This document shows positions 24,172 through 33,389 of a DNA stretch of 64,000 bases, one piece after another. Origin of the DNA: Acidobacteriota bacterium (lineage in GTDB: Bacteria; Acidobacteriota; Terriglobia; Terriglobales; Acidobacteriaceae); the NCBI GenBank assembly GCA_016196065.1, contig JACPYL010000008.1, positions 434,001 to 498,000 on the forward strand. Direction: 5' to 3'. The notes under the pieces are model-generated. The model did no database searches. It had not been told where the DNA came from and worked only from the letters and a program-made list of their open reading frames with translations. How positions within the stretch are numbered: position 1 is the first letter of the stretch; every line of letters starts with the position of its first letter. The translations under genes were made by a program, and so were the position numbers.

Positions 24172-25653
24172 TCAGTACCAGCCGATTGGCGCTTCGTTCA
24201 AATTGATGTGGACCTGTTTCGTTTCGAGATACTCGTCGATTCCGTGTGGCCCCAACTCGCGACCGAACCCTGACTGCTTGTATCCTCCCCACGGCGCCTC
24301 GACGTAGGTCGGTTGCATGTGGTTGACCCAGACGATGCCTGCACGCAGCGACTTCACCGTGCGCATCGCTTTGAAAATGTCGCGGGTCCAAACTGCAGCG
24401 GCCAGGCCGTAAGGAGAATCGTTCGCAATTTTGAGTGCATCTTTTTCGTCGTCAAACGGAATCACCGTAGCGACCGGGCCAAAGATTTCTTCCCGAGCGA
24501 TCCGGGCATTGTTGTCTACGTCGTAAAAGATAGTCGGCTGCACGTAGTAACCCTTGGCAAACTTGTCGGACTTGCCGCCTCCAGAAGCAACTTTCGCCTC
24601 TTTCTTTCCGATATCGATATAGGAAAGCACGCGGTCATATTGCTCTTTGCTGACCAATGCGCCCATTTTCGTTTCGCGTTCCAGAGGAGGACCAAGTTTG
24701 ATCGCCTTTGCTTTCTCCGCCATCGCGTCAACGAATTTCTTGTAAATCGATTTCTGAACGAGAATGCGGCTGCCTGCCGAGCACACTTCGCCTTGATTGA
24801 TGAACACGCCGAACAGTGCTCCGTCGATGGCAGCCTCAAAATCGGCGTCCGCAAAGAAAATATTCGGCGACTTCCCTCCAAGTTCCAGAGTCACTCGTTT
24901 CACCGTATCGGCAGCTTCTTTGACGATAATCTTGCCAACAGCGGCGGAACCCGTAAACGCAATCTTGTTCACGTCAGGATGCTTCACCAGCGGCGAGCCG
25001 CAGGTTTCTCCGAATCCCGTAATGACGTTCACTACGCCCTTCGGCAGCCCCACTTCGTCGAACCACTTCGCAACCTCGAGCGCTGTGAGCGGCGTTTGCT
25101 CGGCTGGCTTCAGCACGCAGGTACACCCGGCAGCGATCGCGGGTGCAAGCTTCCATGCTCCCATCAGGAGCGGATAGTTCCACGGAATAATCTGACCGGC
25201 CACGCCGACCGGTTCTTTCAACGTGAGGCTCATAGCGTTGTCGGGGACGGGATTCACATATCCCACAACCTTGGTGGCCAGGCCGCCGTAGTACTCGAAG
25301 CAAGTCGCGGCGTCGGTGATGTCATATTCGGCTTCGACGATCGGCTTGCCCGTGTTGCGGCACTCGATTTCGGCAAGCGCCGGCAGATTCTGACGGACTT
25401 TCTCCGCCAACCGGAATAAAACGCGGCCGCGCTCCTGGGCAGTAGTCGTCGACCATGGACCCTCTTCAAAAGCGGCTTTCGCGGCCGCGACGGCGCGGTT
25501 TACGTCGTCGGCGTTGGCCTCGGGCACCTGCGCGATGATCTCTTCGGTCGACGGATCGTAGACGGGAAAGGTCTTGTTCGACTTGCTCGCGACCCACTCA
25601 CCGTTGATCAACATCTGATAAGTCTTGACGTCGGTCTGCACTCCACCTGGCAT
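24172..25653 (-). CDS. NAD(P)-dependent aldehyde dehydrogenase (betaine/aminobutyraldehyde type)
   Basis: 493 aa from ATG 25653, preceded by GGAGG at five bases; earlier GTG codons are rejected. Full ALDH superfamily domain: PWNYPLLMGAWKLAPAIAAG (cofactor region), catalytic Glu in VTLELGGKSPN and nucleophile Cys in NQGEVCSAGSR. The C-terminus PWGGYKQSGFGRELGPHGIDEYLETKQVHI matches betaine-aldehyde and gamma-aminobutyraldehyde dehydrogenases. Sitting among aminotransferases and an amino acid permease, it probably oxidises the aldehyde product of amine transamination. Exact aldehyde is inferred. Confidence 0.92.
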   Translation of the reverse strand: MPGGVQTDVKTYQMLINGEWVASKSNKTFPVYDPSTEEIIAQVPEANADDVNRAVAAAKAAFEEGPWSTTTAQERGRVLFRLAEKVRQNLPALAEIECRNTGKPIVEAEYDITDAATCFEYYGGLATKVVGYVNPVPDNAMSLTLKEPVGVAGQIIPWNYPLLMGAWKLAPAIAAGCTCVLKPAEQTPLTALEVAKWFDEVGLPKGVVNVITGFGETCGSPLVKHPDVNKIAFTGSAAVGKIIVKEAADTVKRVTLELGGKSPNIFFADADFEAAIDGALFGVFINQGEVCSAGSRILVQKSIYKKFVDAMAEKAKAIKLGPPLERETKMGALVSKEQYDRVLSYIDIGKKEAKVASGGGKSDKFAKGYYVQPTIFYDVDNNARIAREEIFGPVATVIPFDDEKDALKIANDSPYGLAAAVWTRDIFKAMRTVKSLRAGIVWVNHMQPTYVEAPWGGYKQSGFGRELGPHGIDEYLETKQVHINLNEAPIGWY

Positions 25654-25701
25654 ACACACCTCCACGAACTGTACTCGACTGGACGGACCAGTCGCCCGCC
25701 T

Positions 25702-27123
25702 CTACTCGGACTTGACGGCCTCTTCGACTGGCGCCTTCAGACGGCCGTAACCAAAGAAAAAGAATGCGGCCAGCACCAGAAAAAACAACGTGAACCCAAC
25801 CATCTTCACTTCATACCACCACAGCGATGTAATCTGCTTCGCTGGAAAAAATGCCAGCGCGATGCCCAGCGTCGTCGTACAGAATCCGCTCACACCTGCA
25901 AAGACCAACGTGGCGCGACTGTAACGAACGCGGACGAAGTCCGAACGAAATGCGAACCGCAACAGCGCCGCAAATACGTAAAGAAACGGCACCAGCTGTA
26001 AAACGACCGCCAGCGACAGCATGGTCTGAAAAGCTTCCTGTACGCCCCCGGAGGCCGTGAAATTAATCACGATCAGGATTAGCGAAACGACCGCCTGCAC
26101 GATCAGCGCAGCGTGTGGCGTTGAATACTTGGGATGGACTTTGCCCAACCACGCGGGCATGTACGAATCGAGGCCGGCGACAAATGGAATACGCGCCGAG
26201 CCACCCATCCATGCCGAGCCAATTCCTGCAATCGACAGACTCAGCATGATCGCGAACGGCGTAATGATCCATGTAACGCCGACTTCGCCAGCCATATGAC
26301 TCACAGCCTGCACGATCCCCTGCAGCACGCTGATGTCATTCTTGCCGACCGCGACGAGCAGCGTGAGCGTAGCGCCGATATAGAGCGCGCCCGATATCAC
26401 GCCGCCCCATGCAACCGCGCCGGGTAGAGTCTTCTGCGGATCGCGAATTTCGTCGCCCATGATGGATGCGAGTTCAAGTCCAACCAGGCCGAAGCAAATC
26501 ACGCCAAACGAGTTCAGGACGAACTTGGGATCCGCGGGAACGCGAAAATCAGCTGCGCTTACCGGGCTTCCGAAGCGTGACCATACGGTAATTCCAAGCC
26601 CGATGAGGACAGCGGCCGCTACAAAGGTTCCAATTGCGCCGACATTGTTCAGCCACTTTCCGACGCCCAGTCCGACGATGTTCAGAATGGTCAGTAGGGC
26701 CAGGAGCGCGAGCGACGCGACCATCGCGAAGTTCTTGTTGTCCGCCAGGGCCGTGTGCCCGGGCCCGAGGGCAAATACCGACACGCCGACGAAGTACAGC
26801 ATCACCGTCGGAACGTACAGCATGTTGTTCGTCCAATAACACCAGCCGGAAAGAAAACCGTGGAAGTCGCCGAACACTTCCTTGGCCCACAGATAGACGC
26901 CGCCTTCGCCGGGATAGCGTTGGGCCAATTCAATGACCGCGATTCCCTGCGGCCAGAAAAACAGGGCCAGCGAAATAATCCAGAGCCAGACGGTGACGCC
27001 GCCATTCGCGGCAATGCTGGGTACCACATTGAGGTTGAAGACAGCGACAACAAACAACAACACCAAGTCGAAGCGTCCGAGGACGCGCTTGAGGTGAGGC
27101 TGGCTGTCGGCTGATTGCGTCAT
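25702..27123 (-). CDS. APC-family amino acid/amine permease
   Basis: 473 aa with about 12 transmembrane helices and short termini. Family marks: FDLVLLFVVAVFNLNVVPSIAANGG in helix 1, PGEGGVYLWAKEVFGDFHGF, and FGLVGLELASIMGDEIRDPQKTLPGA in helix 6. It resembles glutamate/GABA-antiporter and polyamine-type members of the superfamily. It lies between two aminotransferase-side genes on the same strand (ALDH 48 bp downstream), so import of an amine or omega-amino acid for the cluster is the natural reading. Substrate unproven. Confidence 0.88.
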   Translation of the reverse strand: MTQSADSQPHLKRVLGRFDLVLLFVVAVFNLNVVPSIAANGGVTVWLWIISLALFFWPQGIAVIELAQRYPGEGGVYLWAKEVFGDFHGFLSGWCYWTNNMLYVPTVMLYFVGVSVFALGPGHTALADNKNFAMVASLALLALLTILNIVGLGVGKWLNNVGAIGTFVAAAVLIGLGITVWSRFGSPVSAADFRVPADPKFVLNSFGVICFGLVGLELASIMGDEIRDPQKTLPGAVAWGGVISGALYIGATLTLLVAVGKNDISVLQGIVQAVSHMAGEVGVTWIITPFAIMLSLSIAGIGSAWMGGSARIPFVAGLDSYMPAWLGKVHPKYSTPHAALIVQAVVSLILIVINFTASGGVQEAFQTMLSLAVVLQLVPFLYVFAALLRFAFRSDFVRVRYSRATLVFAGVSGFCTTTLGIALAFFPAKQITSLWWYEVKMVGFTLFFLVLAAFFFFGYGRLKAPVEEAVKSE

Positions 27124-27130
27124 CGGGTTA

Positions 27131-27235
27131 TGGAGTCATGAATCATCGAGGCATTGAATCACTGAAAACGACAGGACTGGGGCAATGATTCAGTGAATCA
27201 ATACCTCAATGACTCAATTGCCCCGATGACTCAAT
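27131..27235. repeat. Imperfect inverted array E (TGAATCA type)
   Basis: Short words of 7-8 nt (GAGTCAT, TGAATCA, TTGAATCA on one side; TGATTCA, TGAGTCA on the other, read in reverse) make a nested fold. ATTGAATCACTGAA (27153-27166) pairs perfectly with TTCAGTGAATCAAT (27189-27202); GGGGCAAT (27179-27186) pairs with ATTGCCCC (27217-27224); GAGTCAT (27133-27139) pairs with ATGACTC (27226-27232). Two of these pairs interlock, so alternative folds are possible. It occupies the whole gap between two genes of the cluster. Confidence 0.65.
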
Positions 27236-27242
27236 CCCCGAT

Positions 27243-28622
27243 CTAGTGCGCTGCGACTGCTCCAATCCGCTCGTGCTGCGCAGCGGCGAGTGCGGGCGCA
27301 ATGTCGGCGAATGCAGCCAGATGCTTGTCGATGTCCGCCTCGGTGTGTTGCACGGAAATCGTCCACTGTTCATCCCACCAGTAGGGTTGGCACATCACGC
27401 CGCGGTTCACCATCGCAAACCAATAGTGTCGCCACAGGTCAACATCGATTGGCAACCAGTCGCGGTAGTTGCGAATTTCCTTCGGATAGAGCATGAGTGC
27501 CCCATTCACGCCCGCGCTGGCAATATAGGCTTGCATTCCAGCCTTGGCGACCGTCTTCCTGTAGCCATCGGTGAGCTTCTGGCTGAGTTTGTCGACGTGC
27601 GCATAATTCTCGCGAGTCAACACTTCGCGGAACGTGGCCAGGCCCGCGGCCATCGAAACCGGATTCGTGTTGTAGGTGCCGCCATGAAAGACCTTGTGAT
27701 CGGATATCAGGTCCATGACGCGCTTGTGCGTGCCGAATGCGGCGAGAGGCAATCCGCCGCCAATCGACTTCGCGAGGCAGATCATGTCGGGCGTGACGCC
27801 GAAGTATTCGGACGCTCCGCCCCAGCTCAGCTTGGCGCCGGTTTTCACTTCGTCGAAAATCAGCAACGCGCCATACTTGTCGCAAAGTTCGCGCAGGCCT
27901 TCGAGGAATCCCTTTTGCGGCATGCAGAGGCCGACGTTCATCATGATCGGTTCGAGAATGATGGCGGCGATCTCATTCGGATTCTCTTTGAAGCGGCGTT
28001 CCACGGTTTCCAGATCGTTGAAAGTCGCGATCTGAACATTGGCAATACTCGCCTTCGGCACGCCTAAACCACCGGGGATCGGTTTCGGATTCTTCACATC
28101 GCCGAAATCGTCCTGCGGGGGATGCGGCTTCACGCTGACCAGGGCAGCGTCATGCAAGCCGTGGTATCCGCCTTCGAACTTGATGATCTTGTCGCGTCCG
28201 GTCGCAGCGCGCGCGAGACGGATGGTGTGCATCGTCGCTTCCGTACCGCTGTTGCCAAAGCGGCACATTTCCACGGGAAAGCGGTTACAGACTTCCTCCG
28301 CCAACTCCCATTCCATGTTGTGCGGCATGCCGAACATGGTGCCAGTGGAAAGACGCTTTTCGACCGCCTTCATTACCGCCGGATGACAATGCCCGGCCAT
28401 CAGCGCGCCGAAACATAGATTGTGATCGATGTACTCGTTGCCATCGAGATCGCGGAACTTACTGCCCTGCCCTTCCGCAACGAAAATCGGATACGGATCG
28501 TAAGCGCGGTAATTGCTGGCCACGCCCAGCGGCAGGCGCTTCAGGTTTTTCTTATGCGCCTCGGCGGACTTCGGGGTACGGCGCTCGAAGGTCTCGAGCT
28601 CTTTTTGCAGTGCGGGGTACAT
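27243..28622 (-). CDS. Glutamate-1-semialdehyde aminomutase-like class-III aminotransferase
   Basis: 459 aa. ATG 28622 is preferred over TTG 28634 because GGAG lies seven bases before it. The sequence has the GSAM-type layout: CRFGNSGTEATMHTIRLARAATG, FEGGYHGLHDAALVS, LLIFDEVKTGAKLSWGG and the Lys in ICLAKSIGGGLPLAAFG, then FHGGTYNTNPVSMAAG. True HemL is usually about 430 aa and lies in a housekeeping context. The C-terminal half here (YPKEIRNYRDWLPIDVDLWRHYW) differs, so an amine or amino-acid mutase/transaminase role is more likely. First enzyme gene of the cluster after the TonB receptor. Confidence 0.88.
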   Translation of the reverse strand: MYPALQKELETFERRTPKSAEAHKKNLKRLPLGVASNYRAYDPYPIFVAEGQGSKFRDLDGNEYIDHNLCFGALMAGHCHPAVMKAVEKRLSTGTMFGMPHNMEWELAEEVCNRFPVEMCRFGNSGTEATMHTIRLARAATGRDKIIKFEGGYHGLHDAALVSVKPHPPQDDFGDVKNPKPIPGGLGVPKASIANVQIATFNDLETVERRFKENPNEIAAIILEPIMMNVGLCMPQKGFLEGLRELCDKYGALLIFDEVKTGAKLSWGGASEYFGVTPDMICLAKSIGGGLPLAAFGTHKRVMDLISDHKVFHGGTYNTNPVSMAAGLATFREVLTRENYAHVDKLSQKLTDGYRKTVAKAGMQAYIASAGVNGALMLYPKEIRNYRDWLPIDVDLWRHYWFAMVNRGVMCQPYWWDEQWTISVQHTEADIDKHLAAFADIAPALAAAQHERIGAVAAH

Positions 28623-28669
28623 CGTGATCTCCAATTTAAGGCTCAGGCCGGATCGGCCATTAGATTAGG

Positions 28670-28692
28670 CCCGGGCGGGTTCGCCGCCCGGG
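28670..28692. other. GC-rich hairpin just after the TonB receptor stop
   Basis: CCCGGGCGG and CCGCCCGGG form a perfect 9-bp stem with a 5-nt loop, six bases past the receptor stop codon. There is no U-tract on either strand. It could attenuate or protect the 3' end of the receptor mRNA and so separate its level from the aminotransferase gene downstream. Confidence 0.5.
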
Positions 28693-28698
28693 ATCGAA

Positions 28699-31600
28699 CT
28701 AGAAGAAAAACTTCAAAGCAAATTGTACCTGTCGCGGCTCGCGGCTGCGCTTGATACGGCCAAAATCCGTGCCATCCGTGATGTTGCCATCTGGATTGTT
28801 GAATTGTGTGTGGTTGAACATGTTGAAAATTTCCGTCCGGAATTCAAACCGGCGGGTTTCACTCAACGAAAATATCTTGTGGAGGCCGAAGTCGAAGTTA
28901 TTAATGGCCGGTCCACAACAAATGGTTCGCTTGGCATTGCCGATTGTTCCCAGGTCGCTTTCGACAAACGCCGAGGTATCAAACCAGTAGCCCGCCCCGT
29001 TGCCGTTCCCCGAATCTTTCTTGGGATCGAGTTTGTGGAAAGGTGCGATCTGGTTGGGCTCGCCGGGATACTCGAAGAACGCGCTATACATCAGCTCCTG
29101 ATCCGATGACGAAGTGATACGAACCGGGAAACCGCTCTGGAACGTGTAGATGCCCGATATATCCCAGCCCGACAACACCTGACCTGCGAGGCCGGAATAT
29201 TTTGGGACCGGCAGTTGCCACACGTAACTCAAAATAAACCGGTGACGCGCGTCGAACTGCGAAAGCGAATAGGTGCTGTGGAAGTCGAGAGGATTCAACT
29301 CACCTTCAAAGCTGGAAGCCAAATCGAACGACTTGCTCCAGGTATACGCAACGTTGGCCTGAAGTCCGTGTGAAAAGCGTTTTTCCAGCGAGGTCTGAAA
29401 CGAGTTGTAGTTGGAATTGGCAATCGTATCTTCGGCGAAGATGCTGGAGAACACCGGCGTGCCATCCGCCGGGCAATTGTTGCCCGTCAGCGGATCGCAA
29501 TTCGGCGAGGAGTAGCGGCGCAGTCCAACCAGAGTGAGCCCGTTGGCAAGAGTCGTGCCCGCCGGAATCACTGTCGGTCCACCGCCGTTGGCGGAATAGG
29601 GCAGATGGAAATCGACCGGCAAGACAGTTCCGGGTTCGATCGCAAACGCGCTGTCCGCAAAAAACGGGCCGCAAGTCCCATCGCCCAATACTGAGTTCAG
29701 GTCGAGGCAAGTCTGCGAGTTGCCATAGTTAATGTCATGGCTCGCGAGCAACCGGTGTCCCTGCGAACCCACATAGCCCACCTGCAAAACCAGGTCCTTC
29801 GTCAGTTCGCGCTGAATGTTGATGTTGTATTGCGCGGAGTACTGCGTTCGCAAGTGAGGCTCAAATTGTCCGAAGAGGAGTAACGACCGGAATCGCTGCC
29901 AGTCGGGATCCTGCCCCTTAGGCGGAGTAATGATGCCGCCGAAAGGATTCGGCTTGGGATCATTGCCAGCCTGGTCCTGGTACGGAGTGTTGAAGAGGGG
30001 AGAACTGATCAGGTTGCTTCCACCGAATGGCGGTTCAGCGCTGAATTGCTCCAGCACCAACTGTTCCATCGGGTTGTAGAACATTCCCCAACCGGCGCGA
30101 ATGCTGGTCTTGCCCGAAGAGCCGGGGCTATACGCGATGCCGATGCGTGGTGCGAAAGTCTTGTAGTAGGTCGTGGTTAGCCCGGCAGGAACTCCCGGAT
30201 CTCCGGGCACGAGCAATCCCACTGGACAGTACATGTCCGGAGTGTTCGTACAAGGATAGGTCTTACTGGTTTGGCCGGGACGGAAACTTTGTACGTGGCC
30301 GCTCACGTCAGTAAGCGGTGTGAACAGTTCCCACCGCAGGCCGTAGTTCAGGGTCAGGTTCGGCCGAATCTTCCAGCTGTCTTGGGCAAAGAGGGAGAAA
30401 ATCTTGCTGCGCACATTCTCCACCTGCGCCGAGCCCTGTCCAAAAGTGTCGGGCAATCCCAACAGGTACGCCGGGAAGAGATCCTCGACGGTCGTATTGT
30501 CACCCTGCGGGACTTCCAGGTCCGGATCGTTGCTGCCGCCGCCGAAATAGCTGTAGAAGCCGTTAACGTTGTAGTACAGAGTCTGATCGAAGCGCTGGTA
30601 ACGAAGATCACCGCCAAATTTCGCGGAGTGTTTTCCCTTGATCCAACTCAGGCTATCGGAGAACTGGAAACTGTTCCCGATCTGAGGAATTTCGCCTTCG
30701 AAGTTGTTTCCAATATTGAAGTACCCAGACAGCGCAATAAAGGGAACACCTTCGCGGCTCGCACCCAGTCCCGGATGAATACCGGTTGCGTTGTCCGGAG
30801 TTCCGTCATTGAAACAGGCGCTGGAGGGAACCGTGATGCAAGAATCCTGCACCAGGTTCGTCCGCTGGGGATGAAGGAAATTGCCCTGTGCCTCCCGGAA
30901 AATGGTGAAATGCGCTTCGTTCACCAGGGTGTTGCGCAGCGTCCAATTGTGAGTGACGTTCCATTGCTGGTAGCGCTCTTTCGTATTGGCTCCAAAGTTC
31001 AGCACATTGGCGCCGCCTGCCTGAAATCGCGAGTAAGGATCGAAGAGCGTGCTGTCGTTGAAGTAGTAGTACGCGGAAATATTCTGCTTGTCGTTGATGC
31101 GGTGATCAAATTTGAAGGTGAACTGATCGGTGCGATCCTTGTGGACTCCGGCCACCGTCTGGAATGTGCCATCCGGGCGATTGGCGGAGGGCACAAACTG
31201 GGTCATCAGATCGACCGCCGTTGGATCCATGCACTCGACCGGAATCCGAGAGCCCGTAAAGACCTCAGCGTAGGCCGCGCCGGCTGTGATGGGAACGCCC
31301 TCTGCATCCGCGACAGCCGCACTGCATCCGGGACGACTATTGAACACGTCCGCCACCGTTTGATCGGTAATGACGCCATTGAAATCGCCCGTGAAGATTC
31401 CATTACGGAAATCCTCGCTCGGAACGGTCACGCTCTCAGAAGAAATTCCCTGCCGTATCCGGCGCCCTTCATACGAAGTAAAGAAGAAACTCCGATCCTT
31501 CTTGATTGGCCCGCCAAAGGTTCCGCCAAATTGATTCTGTTTGAAATCGGGCTTCTCACTATCAAAGTAGCCCTTCGAATTCAGGACTTTGTTGCGGAAA

Positions 31601-32382
31601 AATTCGAACAGGTTGCCGTGAAAAGCGTTACTGCCAGACTTGGTCACCACGTTGACAACCGCGCCCGAGTTGCGGCCGTACTCCGCGTCAAACGTATTGG
31701 TAAGCACGCGGAATTCCTCAATGGTGTCAGGACTGGGTTGCACGGCCGGAAGGTTGGCGAACTGGTCGTTGGCATCGCCGCCGTTGACGCTGAAATTGTT
31801 GGAGCGTCCACGGCCGCCATTTACCGAAACGACTCCCGCGCGATCACTGCCATAAAACAGGTCCGTACCAGTCTGCGACTGGACACCGGGCTGGAGCGAC
31901 AGCAACTGGTACGTGTCGCGGGCATTCAGCGGCAATTGCGATACCGCCCGGTCATTCACGATCGCGCCGAGCTGCGTGCTGCTGGTATCGACGAGCGGCG
32001 CTTCCGAGGTAACTTCAACTGTTTCCCTGGCCTCGCCGACCTGCATCACCATATTCAAGGTGAGCACCTGGCTGATCTGCATTGTGATTTCGCGGCGCAC
32101 ATTCTTCTTGAAGCCGGCAAGGTCGAACTCAGCACGGTAGGCGCCCACGGGTACGTCCGGAAACGTGTAGTCGCCAGCCTCATTGCTGACCACATTCCTG
32201 CTCACGCCCGTCGCTTCATTAATCAGGGTGACCTTCACGTTGGCGAGAACGGCGCCGGACGGGTCTGCAACGCGGCCCAGGATACGGCCACTGGTGCCTT
32301 GGGCGGAGACGAGCGTGGAACAAATCAGGCAAAGTCCCAGGACGGTAAGCCACTGCGAAACCCAAATATTCTTAGACGGCAT
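28699..32382 (-). CDS. TonB-dependent outer-membrane receptor, Oar-like, with N-terminal carboxypeptidase-regulatory domain
   Basis: 1227 aa from ATG 32382, which has GGAGG nine bases upstream. Signal peptide ends TLVSAQ. Residues about 30-115 form a CarboxypepD_reg-like beta-sandwich (GRVADPSGAVLANVKVTLIN, GDYTFPDVPVGAYRAEF). The plug follows (QLPLNARDTYQLLSLQPGV), then a long beta-barrel ending in the aromatic VQFALKFFF typical of outer-membrane insertion. This is the big acidobacterial Oar/TonB type, thought to import oligosaccharides, peptides or other large substrates. Upstream of the amine cluster and divergent from a PuuR-like regulator, it may import a substrate that the cluster degrades. 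Confidence 0.92.
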   Translation of the reverse strand: MPSKNIWVSQWLTVLGLCLICSTLVSAQGTSGRILGRVADPSGAVLANVKVTLINEATGVSRNVVSNEAGDYTFPDVPVGAYRAEFDLAGFKKNVRREITMQISQVLTLNMVMQVGEARETVEVTSEAPLVDTSSTQLGAIVNDRAVSQLPLNARDTYQLLSLQPGVQSQTGTDLFYGSDRAGVVSVNGGRGRSNNFSVNGGDANDQFANLPAVQPSPDTIEEFRVLTNTFDAEYGRNSGAVVNVVTKSGSNAFHGNLFEFFRNKVLNSKGYFDSEKPDFKQNQFGGTFGGPIKKDRSFFFTSYEGRRIRQGISSESVTVPSEDFRNGIFTGDFNGVITDQTVADVFNSRPGCSAAVADAEGVPITAGAAYAEVFTGSRIPVECMDPTAVDLMTQFVPSANRPDGTFQTVAGVHKDRTDQFTFKFDHRINDKQNISAYYYFNDSTLFDPYSRFQAGGANVLNFGANTKERYQQWNVTHNWTLRNTLVNEAHFTIFREAQGNFLHPQRTNLVQDSCITVPSSACFNDGTPDNATGIHPGLGASREGVPFIALSGYFNIGNNFEGEIPQIGNSFQFSDSLSWIKGKHSAKFGGDLRYQRFDQTLYYNVNGFYSYFGGGSNDPDLEVPQGDNTTVEDLFPAYLLGLPDTFGQGSAQVENVRSKIFSLFAQDSWKIRPNLTLNYGLRWELFTPLTDVSGHVQSFRPGQTSKTYPCTNTPDMYCPVGLLVPGDPGVPAGLTTTYYKTFAPRIGIAYSPGSSGKTSIRAGWGMFYNPMEQLVLEQFSAEPPFGGSNLISSPLFNTPYQDQAGNDPKPNPFGGIITPPKGQDPDWQRFRSLLLFGQFEPHLRTQYSAQYNINIQRELTKDLVLQVGYVGSQGHRLLASHDINYGNSQTCLDLNSVLGDGTCGPFFADSAFAIEPGTVLPVDFHLPYSANGGGPTVIPAGTTLANGLTLVGLRRYSSPNCDPLTGNNCPADGTPVFSSIFAEDTIANSNYNSFQTSLEKRFSHGLQANVAYTWSKSFDLASSFEGELNPLDFHSTYSLSQFDARHRFILSYVWQLPVPKYSGLAGQVLSGWDISGIYTFQSGFPVRITSSSDQELMYSAFFEYPGEPNQIAPFHKLDPKKDSGNGNGAGYWFDTSAFVESDLGTIGNAKRTICCGPAINNFDFGLHKIFSLSETRRFEFRTEIFNMFNHTQFNNPDGNITDGTDFGRIKRSREPRQVQFALKFFF

Positions 32383-32452
32383 GGAACAGAACCTCCGGAT
32401 TCCTCGAGGGGAAGTCAATATTTGTTAGACCGAGTTGCCAGACCGATTCGGC

Positions 32453-32491
32453 TTGCGCGCAGTGCAAACCTTGCTATAATCGCGCAAGGTT
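32453..32491 (+). promoter_or_regulatory. Promoter with overlapping palindromic operator
   Basis: TTGCGC (32453-32458), 16-nt spacer, TATAAT (32475-32480). The -10 box sits between the halves of a perfect dyad, AACCTTGC (32467-32474) and GCAAGGTT (32484-32491), nine bases apart. A protein bound there would cover the -10 box and start site. It drives the MerR/XRE/cupin regulator gene and is placed to affect the divergent TonB receptor as well, which suggests autoregulation. Confidence 0.7.
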
Positions 32492-32561
32492 AGTGATTGC
32501 CGTCACTTCTGTCAAGCGGAAAATTCCTCTACGATCCATCAACAAAGACGGCGCTAAAGCG

Positions 32562-33371
32562 ATGGCGAATAATATTGCGGGCGACGCAAAATCCTATCTG
32601 AAGATCGGCGACGTTGCCCGGATCGTGGGCGTGTCTCCCTCGGCGATTCGGGGATGGGAGAGCCTTGGACTCACGCGTCCGCTACGCACGGAGAGCCGTT
32701 ACCGGCTCTACAGCGATGACGATGTTCGGCAATTGAAGAAGGCGCGCTATCTCCGCAAAGTTAGAGGACTGAATGCGCCCGCGATCGTGCAGATGCTGAA
32801 ACGAGAGGGCACGCTCAGACCGCCCAACGATGGTGCGGCTAGTGCGATTGGTCCGCGGTTGCGGCAGTTGCGGAGCAAGCACAACCTGAGTCTGGCCGAA
32901 GTCGCAAAATCAGTCAGTATTTCCGTCGGGTTCCTGAGCGCGATTGAACGCTCGCACATGAGCGCGTCGGTCGGCACGCTCCGTAAGCTGGCGCGTTTCT
33001 ACAAGACAAACATTTTGGATTTTTTTGGTCCGACCGAAGCCGATACGCCGCTGGTGCGCCCGCAGACCCGCAAAGCTCTGGAAGCCGGACCGGGCGTACG
33101 CATGGAATTGCTGGCCTCGGGTCCCACCGTGATGGAGCCGCACCTGTTTCGAATCGCGCCGCAGTCTGGCAGCGGCGAATCGTACGCGCACGAAGGCGAA
33201 GAATTTCTGTTCCTTCTGCGCGGCGAATTGACAATCTCGCTGGCTGACCAGGAGTATTCTCTGAAACGCGGCGACAGCTTCTATTTTCAAAGTGCAACAC
33301 CGCATCACTGGAGAAATCCAGGACGGAGTGAGACATGGGTACTGTGGATCAACACTCCGCCCACATTCTGA
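32562..33371 (+). CDS. MerR + XRE + cupin transcriptional regulator
   Basis: 269 aa from ATG 32562; GTG 32493 is in frame but would leave almost no leader. Three domains in order: MerR-type winged helix-turn-helix (YLKIGDVARIVGVSPSAIRGWE, residues 10-80), XRE/Cro helix-turn-helix (LRQLRSKHNLSLAEVAKSVS, about 100-155), and a C-terminal cupin (SYAHEGEEFLFLLRGELTIS, GDSFYFQSATPHHWRNPG, about 195-265). XRE-cupin regulators such as PuuR control putrescine/GABA catabolism by sensing the amine; the extra MerR domain in front is unusual. Its location beside aminotransferase, ALDH and permease genes fits the same role. Confidence 0.9.
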   Translation: MANNIAGDAKSYLKIGDVARIVGVSPSAIRGWESLGLTRPLRTESRYRLYSDDDVRQLKKARYLRKVRGLNAPAIVQMLKREGTLRPPNDGAASAIGPRLRQLRSKHNLSLAEVAKSVSISVGFLSAIERSHMSASVGTLRKLARFYKTNILDFFGPTEADTPLVRPQTRKALEAGPGVRMELLASGPTVMEPHLFRIAPQSGSGESYAHEGEEFLFLLRGELTISLADQEYSLKRGDSFYFQSATPHHWRNPGRSETWVLWINTPPTF

Positions 33372-33389
33372 ATCCGAAGAAAAGGGCCT

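Noticed and set aside
27243-28622. Calling this gene hemL
   Set aside because: The PLP site is of GSAM type but the C-terminal half and the catabolic neighbourhood do not fit the tetrapyrrole enzyme; the general family name is safer.
30271-32493. 740-codon open frame antisense to the TonB receptor
   Set aside because: Its composition (Arg/Ala/Val-rich, no recognisable domain) and full overlap with a well-supported receptor gene mark it as an antisense shadow of a GC-rich gene.
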